DNA of 32,306 bases. It comes from Candidatus Woesearchaeota archaeon. Lineage in GTDB: Archaea; Nanobdellota; Nanobdellia; UBA10117; JABICX01. The DNA lies in NCBI GenBank assembly GCA_018692915.1, contig JABHLG010000008.1, forward strand, positions 1 through 32,306, read 5' to 3'. Each line of letters begins with the position of its first letter. Within the stretch, counting starts at the first letter, position 1. Below the pieces are notes generated by a model. That model made no database searches and was not told the origin of the DNA. It worked only from the letters and a program-made list of their open reading frames with translations. The position numbers and the translations under genes are program-made. Positions 1 through 9,083 of this stretch are shown piece after piece.

Positions 1-416
1 CTTCGAACAGTTGCGACAGTTCCATCAATGTTTAATTGCATTCCAGTCACAGGATTAATATTACGCTTTCTTAAAATCTGAAGTGAAGTTAATTGAATAA
101 GTTTTGGGTTTTTCTTACCAAATGCTTTTTCTGGAGTAATATCAAACTCCATTTCTTGACCAACATCTTTGCCATCAACATTCTCATCAAATCCAGCAAT
201 TAGCTGTCCTGACCCAATACAAGCGACCATTGGCTCGAACTTTGCTTCACGATTCAAATCTTCTTTTTTAGCTATTTCTTCAACAGTTAAATCAAAAATC
301 TGGCCAGTAGCTTTTATTCTACCTACAAAATCCAATTCAACAAAGTCTCCTTTTTTAACCTTAATCTTTGATTGAGGACCAGCAGAATTCTTTGAAGTTT
401 GTTGTGCTTTCGCCAT
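1..416 (-). CDS. FKBP-type peptidyl-prolyl cis-trans isomerase (SlyD-like), C-terminus cut by window start
   Basis: Reverse-strand translation from ATG at 416: MAKAQQTSKNSAGPQSKIKVKKGDFVELDFVGRIKATGQIFDLT...ACIGSGQLIAGFDENVDGKDVGQEMEFDITPEKAFGKKNPKLIQ; typical archaeal FKBP pattern. Not in the ORF track because it runs off the edge. Confidence 0.88.
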   Translation of the reverse strand, partial: MAKAQQTSKNSAGPQSKIKVKKGDFVELDFVGRIKATGQIFDLTVEEIAKKEDLNREAKFEPMVACIGSGQLIAGFDENVDGKDVGQEMEFDITPEKAFGKKNPKLIQLTSLQILRKRNINPVTGMQLNIDGTVATVR

Positions 417-473
417 TATCAAGCTAAATTAATTCACTTAAAAAGTTTTAGGTTTAGAAAACATTTAACTTCG

Positions 474-806
474 CTATTCAACAATTTCCAAATCTTGTTC
501 TTCAATTGGAACGTTTTTAGCAGATTCATATACTATTGAATCCACCGCAGCAGTCTCCATACTATCATATATTCCCTGACTATTACTTATTGCACCTGCC
601 GTAGCTAAAATACCGCCAATTCCACATATTGCACCTAAAACACTATCGCCATCACTTTTAGATGTAACAAACATATATGCACTACTAATAAAAAATCCAA
701 TTGCAGTCAATGTATAACATATACTTACTATAGAAGATGTATATATGTATGCATTTTCATCATTTCTCAAATTTCTTCTTTTTGGCAACAAATCAGTTAG
801 GTTCAT
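474..806 (-). CDS. small hypothetical membrane protein (two TM segments)
   Basis: 110-aa ORF with hydrophobic segments; no family recognised. Confidence 0.65.
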   Translation of the reverse strand: MNLTDLLPKRRNLRNDENAYIYTSSIVSICYTLTAIGFFISSAYMFVTSKSDGDSVLGAICGIGGILATAGAISNSQGIYDSMETAAVDSIVYESAKNVPIEEQDLEIVE

Positions 807-839
807 ATTATATAAATAAGTAAATGTTTTTAAGAATTT

Positions 840-1280
840 CTACACAAGAGCATGCCAGACATAATAACCATCACTTGGTTCAAAAGGCAGAATATTAATT
901 CCAAATGAAACAAAAGATGTGACTATAACTAACATCAACAGCATCTTAGCAACTTTACTTCTTTTTGGACTAAAGTAAAACAAAAGTGCAAAACTGCCTA
1001 TTGCTAAGTTTGCTAATGGGCCTGCTACAGCAATAACTGAGTCTTCAGGTGTTATCTCTGTTGAATCTGAATAATATGTGATATATGCGATATTTGAATC
1101 TGCAGAATAAAGTGTAGATGTTGACATTCCTGTTGCTGCAAAATTCATCTGTGGATTAAAACTATATGCTTCTGCAACTGCATAATGGCTAGCTTCATGA
1201 ATAAGAACATTTGCTCCAATACTTGCTACAAATACAGCTAAGAAAAGTGTTGCTAATGCTGTAAATTTAATCCATTTCAT
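840..1280 (-). CDS. M50-like (site-2-protease-like) small membrane metalloprotease candidate
   Basis: 146 aa, multi-TM; HEASH (HExxH) in a hydrophobic helix and a later NILPFEPSDGYYV segment resembling the NxxPxxxxDG motif of M50 proteases. Confidence 0.55.
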   Translation of the reverse strand: MKWIKFTALATLFLAVFVASIGANVLIHEASHYAVAEAYSFNPQMNFAATGMSTSTLYSADSNIAYITYYSDSTEITPEDSVIAVAGPLANLAIGSFALLFYFSPKRSKVAKMLLMLVIVTSFVSFGINILPFEPSDGYYVWHALV

Positions 1281-1298
1281 TGATTAGTACTCAGAATT

Positions 1299-3968
1299 TC
1301 ACTTTTTAAGCCTTGCTTTTACAAATTTATACATTTCAACAGATATAACTATACTAAAACTAACACCTAATATCCATAGCCCATCAACAGCTCTCAGAGC
1401 AACTGTGCTAAAGAATTGACTAACTGGTGTGTAAATAACAACTAGTTGGAGAATAATTGAGCTTACAACTGCTAACAATAGCCATTTATTGTTCCAAAAA
1501 TCCTTACTAAATATTGAATCTTTTGTCCTTGAATTAAAGACATTCCACATCTGGAACATTACAATTGTAGAAAATGCCATTGTTCGAGCATAATCAACAC
1601 CACTACTCATAAACTTATTAAAAATCCCAACAGTTCCCATCATAATTACAACACCGACAAACATGATAAACATCCACATATTTTTGTCAATAGTGCTTTT
1701 TTCTTGTATTCGTGGTGGCCGAGACATTATATTTCTTGTAGGTGGGTCAATGCCTAAAGCAAGAGCAGGAATGCCATCTGTTAGCAAGTTCATCCAAAGA
1801 ATCTGAACTGCAATAAGAGGTAGTGGAAAACCTAACAGCGACGCTGCGAAAATAGTTAGCACTTCACCCATATTTGATGAAATCAAATAGCGAATAAAAC
1901 TTTGAATATTATCATAAATACCTCTTCCTTCTTCTACAGCTTTTACAATTGTAGCAAAATTATCATCTTGCAAAACCATTGCACTTGCTTCTTTTGCAAC
2001 ATCTGTTCCAACAATGCCCATTGCTACACCGATGTCTGCATTCTTCAGCGCAGGTGCATCATTTACACCATCACCCGTCATAGCGACAACTGCGCCTTTT
2101 TTCTGCCAAGTCTTCAAAATCCGGACTTTGTGCTCTGGCGAAACACGTGCATAAACAGATATATTCTTAATTTCGCTGAAAAATTCTCTTTCACTTAGTT
2201 TATCTAGCTCTGCGCCAGTCAAAACTTTACCACCATCCAAAATCCCTAATTTCTTTGCAATAGCTACAGCAGTGGCTTCATGGTCGCCTGTAATCATAAC
2301 TGACTTAATTCCAGCTTTTTTGCAAAGAGCTATAGCATCTTTTACTTCTTCTCTTGGGGGGTCAATCATTCCCTGTAGTCCGACAAAAATCAATCCATTT
2401 TCAGTTGTCTTTGGCGCAAATTTCTCTTGCTTTGTTGGAAGAGTTTTATAAGCCATTCCAAGCACTCGCAAAGCATTATCTGCCATTTGCTTGTTAGCTG
2501 TCAGAATATCTTTCTTATCTTTTGTAGTAATTTTTTTGATAGAACCTTCTCTAAATATATGTGTGCATTTTGAAAGCAAAATCTCGGGCGCACCCTTAAC
2601 ATAAGCTATTTTCTTTTTTGTAGGTGACAAATAAGCAACAGTCATCATCTTTCGCACAGAATCAAATGGTATTTCTCCAATATGCTTGTATTCATGCAGA
2701 AGTTTCTTTTTATCAATTCCTGCTTTGTGTGCAGAAACAATCAATGCACCTTCTGTTGGGTCTCCAAAAACTTCCCAACGCTTATTTTTATCCAGCTGTG
2801 CAGTAGAACAAAGTGCACCTATCGTCAGAACCCTATTCAAAGCTTTGTTGGTCAAAACATTAACACTCTTTTTCTCAGAAAAGAATTTACCACTTGGCAA
2901 ATATCCTGTTCCTGTTACAGAAACGAATTTTCCATCTGTAAAAATATTCTGAACAGTCATCTCGTTTTTTGTAAGAGTTCCAGTTTTGTCTGAGCAAATT
3001 ACATTTGTAGCTCCGAGAGTTTCAACAGCAGGCAATTTACGAATCAGAGATTTAGCACGCGCCATTCGATTAAGTCCAATAGCAAGAGTTATTGTAACAA
3101 TCGCAGGCAGGCCTTCTGGAACAGCTGCAACTGCAAGAGCAATAGAAGTTATAAGCAAATCATAAATCTCACCACCTCTGAAAAAACCTAGGCCAAAAAT
3201 AGCAACAGCAATTACTATTACGGCAACTCCTATTGACTTACCAACAGATTCTAATTTTTTCTGTAGAGGTGTATCTTTATCTTCAACAGATTGAATCATC
3301 TTTGCAACTTTACCTATCTGAGTATTCATTCCAGTTGTAACAACAATGGCCTTGCCCCTACCGCGCGTGATTATTGTATTCATAAAAACCATATTTTTCT
3401 GGTCAGCTATTGCGCACTTTTCTGAAAATTTTCCAACTTCTTTATTTACAGGACTTGATTCTCCAGTAAGAGCAGACTCATCAACCTGAAGGCTAAATGC
3501 TTCAAGCAGTTTAGCGCCTGCAGGAATTCTATCTCCTTCCTGCAACAAAATAATATCTCCAATTACTAAATTCTTAGCTAAAATTTTCTGGCGCCTTCCA
3601 TCGCGCAAAACAATTGCTTGAGGTGCAGAGAGTTTTTTTAACGCATCTATAGCTTTCTCTGCTTTGTATTCCTGAGCAAAGCCAAGAATTGCATTTATAA
3701 CAATAATAATCGCAATAACTGCTCCATCAATAATCTGTCCAATAAAAACAGATATACCAACTGCAATAATCAAAAGAACAACTAAAAAATTCTCAAACTG
3801 GCTAATAAAAATCGATAGAGCACTTTGTCGCTTTTTTTGAACTAATTCATTTAGACCATTTTTTCTAAGTCTCTCAGATGATTCTTCATGACTTAATCCT
3901 TTCTCATTTGATTCCAGTTCTTTGAAAACTTGTTCCTCAGATAAAGAATGCCAGCTAATTTCATCCAT
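1299..3968 (-). CDS. P-type (P2, SERCA/PMR1-like) cation-transporting ATPase
   Basis: 889 aa; [47 protein letters not shown] motifs. Confidence 0.95.
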   Translation of the reverse strand: MDEISWHSLSEEQVFKELESNEKGLSHEESSERLRKNGLNELVQKKRQSALSIFISQFENFLVVLLIIAVGISVFIGQIIDGAVIAIIIVINAILGFAQEYKAEKAIDALKKLSAPQAIVLRDGRRQKILAKNLVIGDIILLQEGDRIPAGAKLLEAFSLQVDESALTGESSPVNKEVGKFSEKCAIADQKNMVFMNTIITRGRGKAIVVTTGMNTQIGKVAKMIQSVEDKDTPLQKKLESVGKSIGVAVIVIAVAIFGLGFFRGGEIYDLLITSIALAVAAVPEGLPAIVTITLAIGLNRMARAKSLIRKLPAVETLGATNVICSDKTGTLTKNEMTVQNIFTDGKFVSVTGTGYLPSGKFFSEKKSVNVLTNKALNRVLTIGALCSTAQLDKNKRWEVFGDPTEGALIVSAHKAGIDKKKLLHEYKHIGEIPFDSVRKMMTVAYLSPTKKKIAYVKGAPEILLSKCTHIFREGSIKKITTKDKKDILTANKQMADNALRVLGMAYKTLPTKQEKFAPKTTENGLIFVGLQGMIDPPREEVKDAIALCKKAGIKSVMITGDHEATAVAIAKKLGILDGGKVLTGAELDKLSEREFFSEIKNISVYARVSPEHKVRILKTWQKKGAVVAMTGDGVNDAPALKNADIGVAMGIVGTDVAKEASAMVLQDDNFATIVKAVEEGRGIYDNIQSFIRYLISSNMGEVLTIFAASLLGFPLPLIAVQILWMNLLTDGIPALALGIDPPTRNIMSRPPRIQEKSTIDKNMWMFIMFVGVVIMMGTVGIFNKFMSSGVDYARTMAFSTIVMFQMWNVFNSRTKDSIFSKDFWNNKWLLLAVVSSIILQLVVIYTPVSQFFSTVALRAVDGLWILGVSFSIVISVEMYKFVKARLKK

Positions 3969-4001
3969 TCTCCAAGAAGCACTGATTGTATAAATAATTT
4001 C

Positions 4002-4892
4002 TTAATCATCAAAATGATAATGTAATTTAATCTTGTGCGTTTTTTCTATCTCATCTTTAACAATTTTTTCAGCTAATTCAAAAGCTTCACGTTTAGTAGG
4101 TAAACGATGTTTGTCCATTATTACAATATATAATTTATGACTAATAACTATAGAAATAAATTGTCCAAATGATATTCTTTCTTTTCCAATTATTTGTTTA
4201 GTATATTTAATGTGTTCAGCAGTAGGTTCAATTCCAAAAGATGCACCTCTACGCTCAGGATGTGCAAAAAACACATTTGGTGTTTTTAGTAAATGTTCGT
4301 TTTCTCCTGCAAAATCTCTTAATAATTCATATATTCTTGGATCTTCTTCAAAATAAACAACTATCTTATCACATCGGAATAAATCTGCATCTATAATATA
4401 TCTATGAGGATCTGCTATTTTAATATTCACTTTCATATTATATTTTTCTATCCATGTAAGAAAAGCTAAAATGACCTTTTGAAAATTTTTCACAGGGCAA
4501 TTAATATAAAATCTGCGAGTTGTTTTAATTTTTGGTTTTATATTAAGCACTACCCAACCACTGCGATGTGAAAATTCAAAATTTCTATACATTCTACTAA
4601 ATCTATTCATAAAATTCATAGCAGTAGTTAATTCTATTTTATATTCTGTTCTCTTTTGATCAACATAATCTTTGTATTCTTCTTTTACTTGGCAATTTAT
4701 TAAATCTTTGAAGCATTTTTTAAATGTAGGGTCAAAAGAATATAATGTGTATATGTGCTCCTGTAATTCTTTTAAAGAATTTTTATCTAATTTTTCAGAA
4801 GAAGGTGCTTTTATTTTTCCTTCTCTAATATATCTAATTAAATGAAAAATAGATCTATATACATCAGTAGTAAATTGCTTCCTATAATCCAT
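4002..4892 (-). CDS. hypothetical protein with possible HopA1-like domain
   Basis: 296 aa; C-terminal half RFYINCPVKNFQKVILAFL...KVNIKIADP...RCDKIVVYFEED...LLKTPNVFFAHPE..GASFGIEPT...ISFGQFI resembles the order of conserved blocks in the HopA1 family (from memory). Confidence 0.4.
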   Translation of the reverse strand: MDYRKQFTTDVYRSIFHLIRYIREGKIKAPSSEKLDKNSLKELQEHIYTLYSFDPTFKKCFKDLINCQVKEEYKDYVDQKRTEYKIELTTAMNFMNRFSRMYRNFEFSHRSGWVVLNIKPKIKTTRRFYINCPVKNFQKVILAFLTWIEKYNMKVNIKIADPHRYIIDADLFRCDKIVVYFEEDPRIYELLRDFAGENEHLLKTPNVFFAHPERRGASFGIEPTAEHIKYTKQIIGKERISFGQFISIVISHKLYIVIMDKHRLPTKREAFELAEKIVKDEIEKTHKIKLHYHFDD

Positions 4893-4957
4893 ATAATGTA
4901 ATTCATCAATTGTATAAATAAGTTTTCAGAAGTAATATTTATTCTTAAAAATAGTAG

Positions 4958-5104
4958 CGTCGGGAACGGGATTTGAACCCGTATATCCGTGAGGAAATAG
5001 CCTTTCTTCAGACCTTTTTGTAAATGTTCTCTTTCGAGAACGTTTCTCTTACAAGAGAAAGGTTCATAGCAGGGCTACGCATTACCAGATTGTGCCATCC
5101 CGAC
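4958..5104 (-). tRNA. tRNA-Ser(GCT) with a 63-nt intron at 37/38 (5004..5066)
   Basis: Minus strand: GTCGGGA/TCCCGAC acceptor, anticodon stem TAGCC/GGCTA, loop CTGCTA|intron|A, long class II variable arm TTTCCTCACGGATAT, T-arm ACGGG-TTCAAAT-CCCGT. Confidence 0.88.
5004..5066 (-). other. tRNA-Ser intron (canonical 37/38 position)
   Basis: Intervening sequence between A37 and A38; contains hairpin GTTCTC-GAAA-GAGAAC; removal restores a normal anticodon arm. Confidence 0.85.
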
Positions 5105-5167
5105 ATAAAGAAAATCATATCTATTGGTTTAAAATGTTTTGGAATTAGAAAAGTGGGGTGGGTGGGA

Positions 5168-5207
5168 TTTACATCGAACCAGTTCGCTTAAAACGTACTG
5201 CGTCCGT
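5168..5207 (-). other. tRNA-Phe putative intron 2 in the T-loop (around 59/60)
   Basis: T-stem GTGGG/CCCAC is separated by 47 nt instead of 7; the insert holds hairpins AAAACG...CGTTTT and CGAAC..GTTCG; removing 40 nt gives T-loop TCCAAAT. Confidence 0.65.
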
Positions 5208-5229
5208 TTTGGACCCACGATCTCACGAT

Positions 5230-5290
5230 TTCTAGAAGCAAAAGTAGTTTCTCTTTTGCGAAATTTTCTCTTTTCTAAAGAGAAAAGCTC
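5230..5290 (-). other. tRNA-Phe intron 1 (37/38)
   Basis: 61 nt between G37 and A38 of the anticodon loop. Confidence 0.85.
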
Positions 5291-5380
5291 CTTCAGTCGC
5301 GCGCTCTCCCAGACTAAGCTACCGCCCCAATTAAAAATAAGCTTAAGTATTGGTTTTAAAGGTTTTGATTTTAGAATATA

Positions 5381-5652
5381 AGTGGGCTTCCTTGAGATGG
5401 ACAAAAGAACCAACTGAAGGTTATCCTCAAAGCCAACTCCACTCCGTATCTCTGAAGCACACCATAAACAAGCTACGGTTGCTGCATTCCTGCCCTGGCC
5501 GGGTTCACATGAATATAACACCAACAGAGGCGAAGCTTCGACGTCAACAAAGAGGCCAACAATCTATCCAGATGTCGCTCTCAAGTTTTCGATTCCCATA
5601 AAGACGATTTAGGGTAACAGCTGCGCGCCTACACCAGCCAATCTAGCCCAAT
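5381..5652 (-). ncRNA. ffs: SRP RNA (7S, archaeal type)
   Basis: Minus strand contains helix-8 signature GTGAACCCGGCCAGGGCAGGAATGCAGCAACC, an Alu-like 5' domain (GGCTGGTGTAGGCG...CTGTTACCC) and complementary termini TGGGCT/AGCCCA; TATA-like CCTTAAAAATGG just upstream. Confidence 0.88.
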
Positions 5653-5725
5653 TTAAGCTAAAAATCTCCATTTTTAAGGCTTTTGAGTGTAAAAACCGTT
5701 AAAAGTATTGCCTATAATTAAATAT

Positions 5726-6031
5726 ATGGAATTAACCATACATAAGTTCTACCCAAATAACAAACATGAGTTAATAGAAAAAATTCATGATGCTGTGCCT
5801 AATTTAAGTATTGAAGAAATTAAAAAATCAGGTATACGCAGTCAGATTTATAATAATGCTGTTGTAATTATAGGATTGCCTTCAATCATTAGAAAATGTA
5901 AGGCATACTTTACTAACAAAAAATACAATACAAATATAAAAACAGAAAAAATAAAAGATAGATTTTATTGGCCAATAGAAAAAAAATTACTATCTGCAAG
6001 TAAAAAATTAGAGACATTTCTTATGCAATAA
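5726..6031 (+). CDS. small hypothetical protein (GLPS...FYWP family, see findings)
   Basis: ORF with ATG at 5726, 25-30 nt after TATA-like CGTTAAAAGTATT; shares GLPSx...FxWP with 6457..6855. Confidence 0.6.
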   Translation: MELTIHKFYPNNKHELIEKIHDAVPNLSIEEIKKSGIRSQIYNNAVVIIGLPSIIRKCKAYFTNKKYNTNIKTEKIKDRFYWPIEKKLLSASKKLETFLMQ

Positions 6032-6082
6032 TTATTTCTTTAAAAACAATAATCGTTAAAAGTGTTACTCTCCTAATAAAAT

Positions 6083-6457
6083 ATGAAAACCGGCTTCAAG
6101 CCAGACAAAAATACTACAGATAAAAACTTAATCACTATGCTTGAACCAATATATGCTCGCAAGTATCATGAAGATTCTTACAGTGGAAAACTTGAACGAG
6201 GTTATGTAAATCCTAAATTACATTTACCAAAAAGTATAATTTCTAGAGCATTAAATGGTAGAATAATAAGTGATGAATTTTCACTTAGTGTTAGAAAATT
6301 TCTAGGAAAATATAGAATTGAAGGGGACCCTTCCATAGTAGAACCTTGTTCTGAATTATTACAAGAAATGGGATATAAAAACGCAAAACCAAAGAGACAA
6401 ATAATTTCAGATTGGATATATGGCTGGGTAGAAGCATTTGATGCATGGGGCGGCTAA
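6083..6457 (+). CDS. hypothetical protein
   Basis: 124-aa ORF preceded by CGTTAAAAGTG promoter-like element; stop overlaps the next start (TAATG). Confidence 0.65.
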   Translation: MKTGFKPDKNTTDKNLITMLEPIYARKYHEDSYSGKLERGYVNPKLHLPKSIISRALNGRIISDEFSLSVRKFLGKYRIEGDPSIVEPCSELLQEMGYKNAKPKRQIISDWIYGWVEAFDAWGG

Positions 6458-6855
6458 TGGGAATTGGTAGAAAAATACTAGACAAATTATTTTACAATGT
6501 AGTATATAAAGTACCAGAAAACGTAACTATTGAATGTATTTATGAAAAGTTAGATAAACACTATTGCGAGAAAATAGAAAATGGAATTCTCACTTCAAAT
6601 TTAGATGCAGTATTAAGAATTGAAACTGAACCAAAATCTCGTAAAGATAAAACTCTTGAAAAAGTTGCGGTTTTCAGAGGTCTTCCATCATATTGTGCAA
6701 TTCTTCAGCGAAGTGTTAAAAAAATTCTTGAAAAACAAGGTGAATCATTATCTCTTAAAAGAGAACAAGACCCGGGAGCATTAGAATCTTGGGTATACAA
6801 AGATGATTGTGATGAAGAACATTTCTTCTGGCCTAACTCAATTAATATTCCTTAA
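6457..6855 (+). CDS. hypothetical protein (GLPS...FFWP family)
   Basis: Start chosen at ATG 6457 overlapping the upstream stop; tail-to-tail overlap with rfcL. Confidence 0.6.
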   Translation: MGIGRKILDKLFYNVVYKVPENVTIECIYEKLDKHYCEKIENGILTSNLDAVLRIETEPKSRKDKTLEKVAVFRGLPSYCAILQRSVKKILEKQGESLSLKREQDPGALESWVYKDDCDEEHFFWPNSINIP

Positions 6856-8021
6856 ATACCTAAACTTGTAGTTATTTTCTTATACATTTCAGGGTTCTTT
6901 TCTTCAATGAAATTAAGATATGGCATGAAATCTTTTTGTAAAACTCTTGTTGAACAATGTAGCTTTCCTTCAAGCTGGTCTGCAATTCCCTTTGCTTTCT
7001 TTCGCTTTGCTGCTCGTTGCCACATCTTGATTATTAATCCTGGTTTTTTGTAAGACATAGCGTGTCTATTAGCTTCTTTTTTTGCTTGTTGGACACCAAC
7101 AACAGACATTGCTCTTGCATAAATCAAAAACCTCCAGTGCTGCCAACGATGAATTCTTGATAGAAAAATATCACTTTTACTAATTGCGTCAGTTGCACTA
7201 ACTAAACTTTTCATATCATATTCAGAAATTATATTTTGTTCTAACCAAAGATTCAATGTATTAATATCTTCTTTAATATCATTTGAAACAGATAATGCTA
7301 TCTTTGGGTCAAAGCTTTTGAAAATAATCTTTAACACATTTAGAATAGTTTCATCTCTTTCTCGGCTCCATAAATTAAGTTCTGCATTTGTTATCTTGCC
7401 ACTTGAAGCCATTGATTGTAAATCATTTATTGCTGCTCTAAGGTCTCCACCAACTGAAACTGCTAGCTTCTTTAAAGCAAGTTCTTCTGCTTCAATGTCT
7501 TCCATTTCGCAAATTGAATTTAGTTGCTTAAATACAATAGAAGAATCTAATTTTCCTAATCCAGCCATTTGACAATAATTTCTCAAAGTTCTTAATTTAT
7601 CCATCCACGGGTCATTCGCAGTTATAAAAATAGGAAATCGTGTTTTTTTAATTATCTCAATAACTGCCTTAACTCCACCTCGATCTTTTTGCCCAGACAT
7701 TCCATCTATTTCATCAATCAAAATAATTTTACGATATCCAAATATGCTCGCTTGCTGAGTTGCGGGTTTTAATATACTTTCAACACGATCTTTATTTCTA
7801 AAATTAGATGCGTTTATCTGAACAATTTCTAAATTCTCTTGATTTGCTAAAGCATAAATTAAAGAAGTCTTTCCGCACCCAGGCGGTCCGTGAACCAAAA
7901 TAGCTTTTTTTGGACTCTGCTTAAAATTCCTCCAAAAATTATACACTTCAGCAACTGCTTTTTGCTGTCCAATAATCTCATTTAATTTCTTAGGTTGATA
8001 TTTCTGAACCCATTGTTTCAT
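6852..8021 (-). CDS. rfcL: replication factor C large subunit
   Basis: KYQPKKLNEIIGQ, Walker A GPPGCGKTS, Walker B LIDEIDG, sensor region; adjacent to rfcS. Confidence 0.93.
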   Translation of the reverse strand: MKQWVQKYQPKKLNEIIGQQKAVAEVYNFWRNFKQSPKKAILVHGPPGCGKTSLIYALANQENLEIVQINASNFRNKDRVESILKPATQQASIFGYRKIILIDEIDGMSGQKDRGGVKAVIEIIKKTRFPIFITANDPWMDKLRTLRNYCQMAGLGKLDSSIVFKQLNSICEMEDIEAEELALKKLAVSVGGDLRAAINDLQSMASSGKITNAELNLWSRERDETILNVLKIIFKSFDPKIALSVSNDIKEDINTLNLWLEQNIISEYDMKSLVSATDAISKSDIFLSRIHRWQHWRFLIYARAMSVVGVQQAKKEANRHAMSYKKPGLIIKMWQRAAKRKKAKGIADQLEGKLHCSTRVLQKDFMPYLNFIEEKNPEMYKKITTSLGI

Positions 8022-8023
8022 TA

Positions 8024-9040
8024 TTATTCATCATCTTTTTTTCTGTGTAATAAATGAATATCTGGCAAAAGTTTCCTACTAGATTTACCATCAATCTTTG
8101 TGAAATGCGCCAACATTGCTTCCAATTGAATATACTCATTTGCACCTTCAACTAAACGAAATTCATAATCACCACAAGCTTTGATTAATTCTAATCTAGC
8201 TTTTTCATCAATGTTTTCTAAATTCCAAATCTGCTTTTGAATTTGAGCAATAATATCCATTCCACTTAAACCATGTTTTATCATAATGTCAAACAATTTT
8301 TCTTTTGCATCTAGAAATTTTCCTGAAATTGCTGCTTCAATTACTGTTGCGATTTCTTTTGGCTCTGCAAATGAAACAACTTGCTCAACAACAGTAACAT
8401 CAATATTATTTGTAATAGCAGAACAAGCTTGTAATAAATTCTCTGCTTTTCTTGCATCACCTTCACTAGCCTCATAAATTAAATTTAATGCGCCAGCAGT
8501 AAATTGTAAATCTTCTTTTTCTGAAATTTCTGAAAGCATTTTAATTATAATTTCTCGAGGTAGATGTTTAAATCTAAATACTGCACATCTACTTTGAATT
8601 GGAGAAATAATCTTTGAAGAATAATTACAACTCAGAACAAATCTTGTGCTCTGTGCATAATCTTCCATTGTTCGCCTAAGTGCGTGTTGTGCATCTTTTG
8701 TTAAAGCATCTGCTTCATCTAGATAAATCAATTTGAAAGGAACATCTTGAATTGCTTTAGACCTAGCAAAATCTTTAATCTTATTTCTAACAATATCGAT
8801 TCCTCTTTCATCACTAGCATTTAACTCAAGAACAGAATTATGCCAAGTCTCTCCAAATAAATCTCTAGCAAGTGCTATTGCTGATGCTGTCTTACCCACG
8901 CCTGCAGGTCCTGAAAACAACAAATGAGGCATATTCTTAGAAGTCACAAAAGCCTTTAATCTAGATACAACTGCTTCCTGACTTCTAACCTCTGAAAGAG
9001 TCTTCGGTCTATACTTCTCAGTCCATATTTCAAGAGTCAT
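8024..9040 (-). CDS. rfcS: replication factor C small subunit
   Basis: WTEKYRPKTLSEV, GPAGVGKT, YLDEADALT, ALRRTMEDY, SCNYSSKIISPIQSRCAVFRF. Confidence 0.96.
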   Translation of the reverse strand: MTLEIWTEKYRPKTLSEVRSQEAVVSRLKAFVTSKNMPHLLFSGPAGVGKTASAIALARDLFGETWHNSVLELNASDERGIDIVRNKIKDFARSKAIQDVPFKLIYLDEADALTKDAQHALRRTMEDYAQSTRFVLSCNYSSKIISPIQSRCAVFRFKHLPREIIIKMLSEISEKEDLQFTAGALNLIYEASEGDARKAENLLQACSAITNNIDVTVVEQVVSFAEPKEIATVIEAAISGKFLDAKEKLFDIMIKHGLSGMDIIAQIQKQIWNLENIDEKARLELIKACGDYEFRLVEGANEYIQLEAMLAHFTKIDGKSSRKLLPDIHLLHRKKDDE

Positions 9041-9083
9041 ATAATCAATCCTATAAAGATTTTATAAAGAATTGTTTGATTTG

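Larger units (their letters stand above)
5154..5328 (-). tRNA. tRNA-Phe(GAA) with two apparent introns: 37/38 (5230..5290) and T-loop (about 5168..5207)
   Basis: Minus strand: GGGGCGG acceptor, D-arm GCTT...GAGC, anticodon arm CGCGA-CTGAAG|61 nt|A-TCGTG, AGATC, T-stem GTGGG...CCCAC interrupted by ~40 nt, CCACCCC-A. Removing both inserts gives 74 nt. Confidence 0.85.

Noticed and set aside
169-375. ORF 169..375 (+)
   Set aside because: Antisense to the truncated FKBP PPIase gene, which has clear family motifs
1902-2993. Plus-strand ORFs 1902..2198, 2624..2806, 2682..2993, 2686..2952
   Set aside because: Antisense to the well-supported P-type ATPase
5129-5601. ORFs 5129..5524 (-), 5139..5381 (+), 5350..5601 (+)
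   Set aside because: They lie over tRNA-Phe and the SRP RNA; RNA signatures explain the sequence
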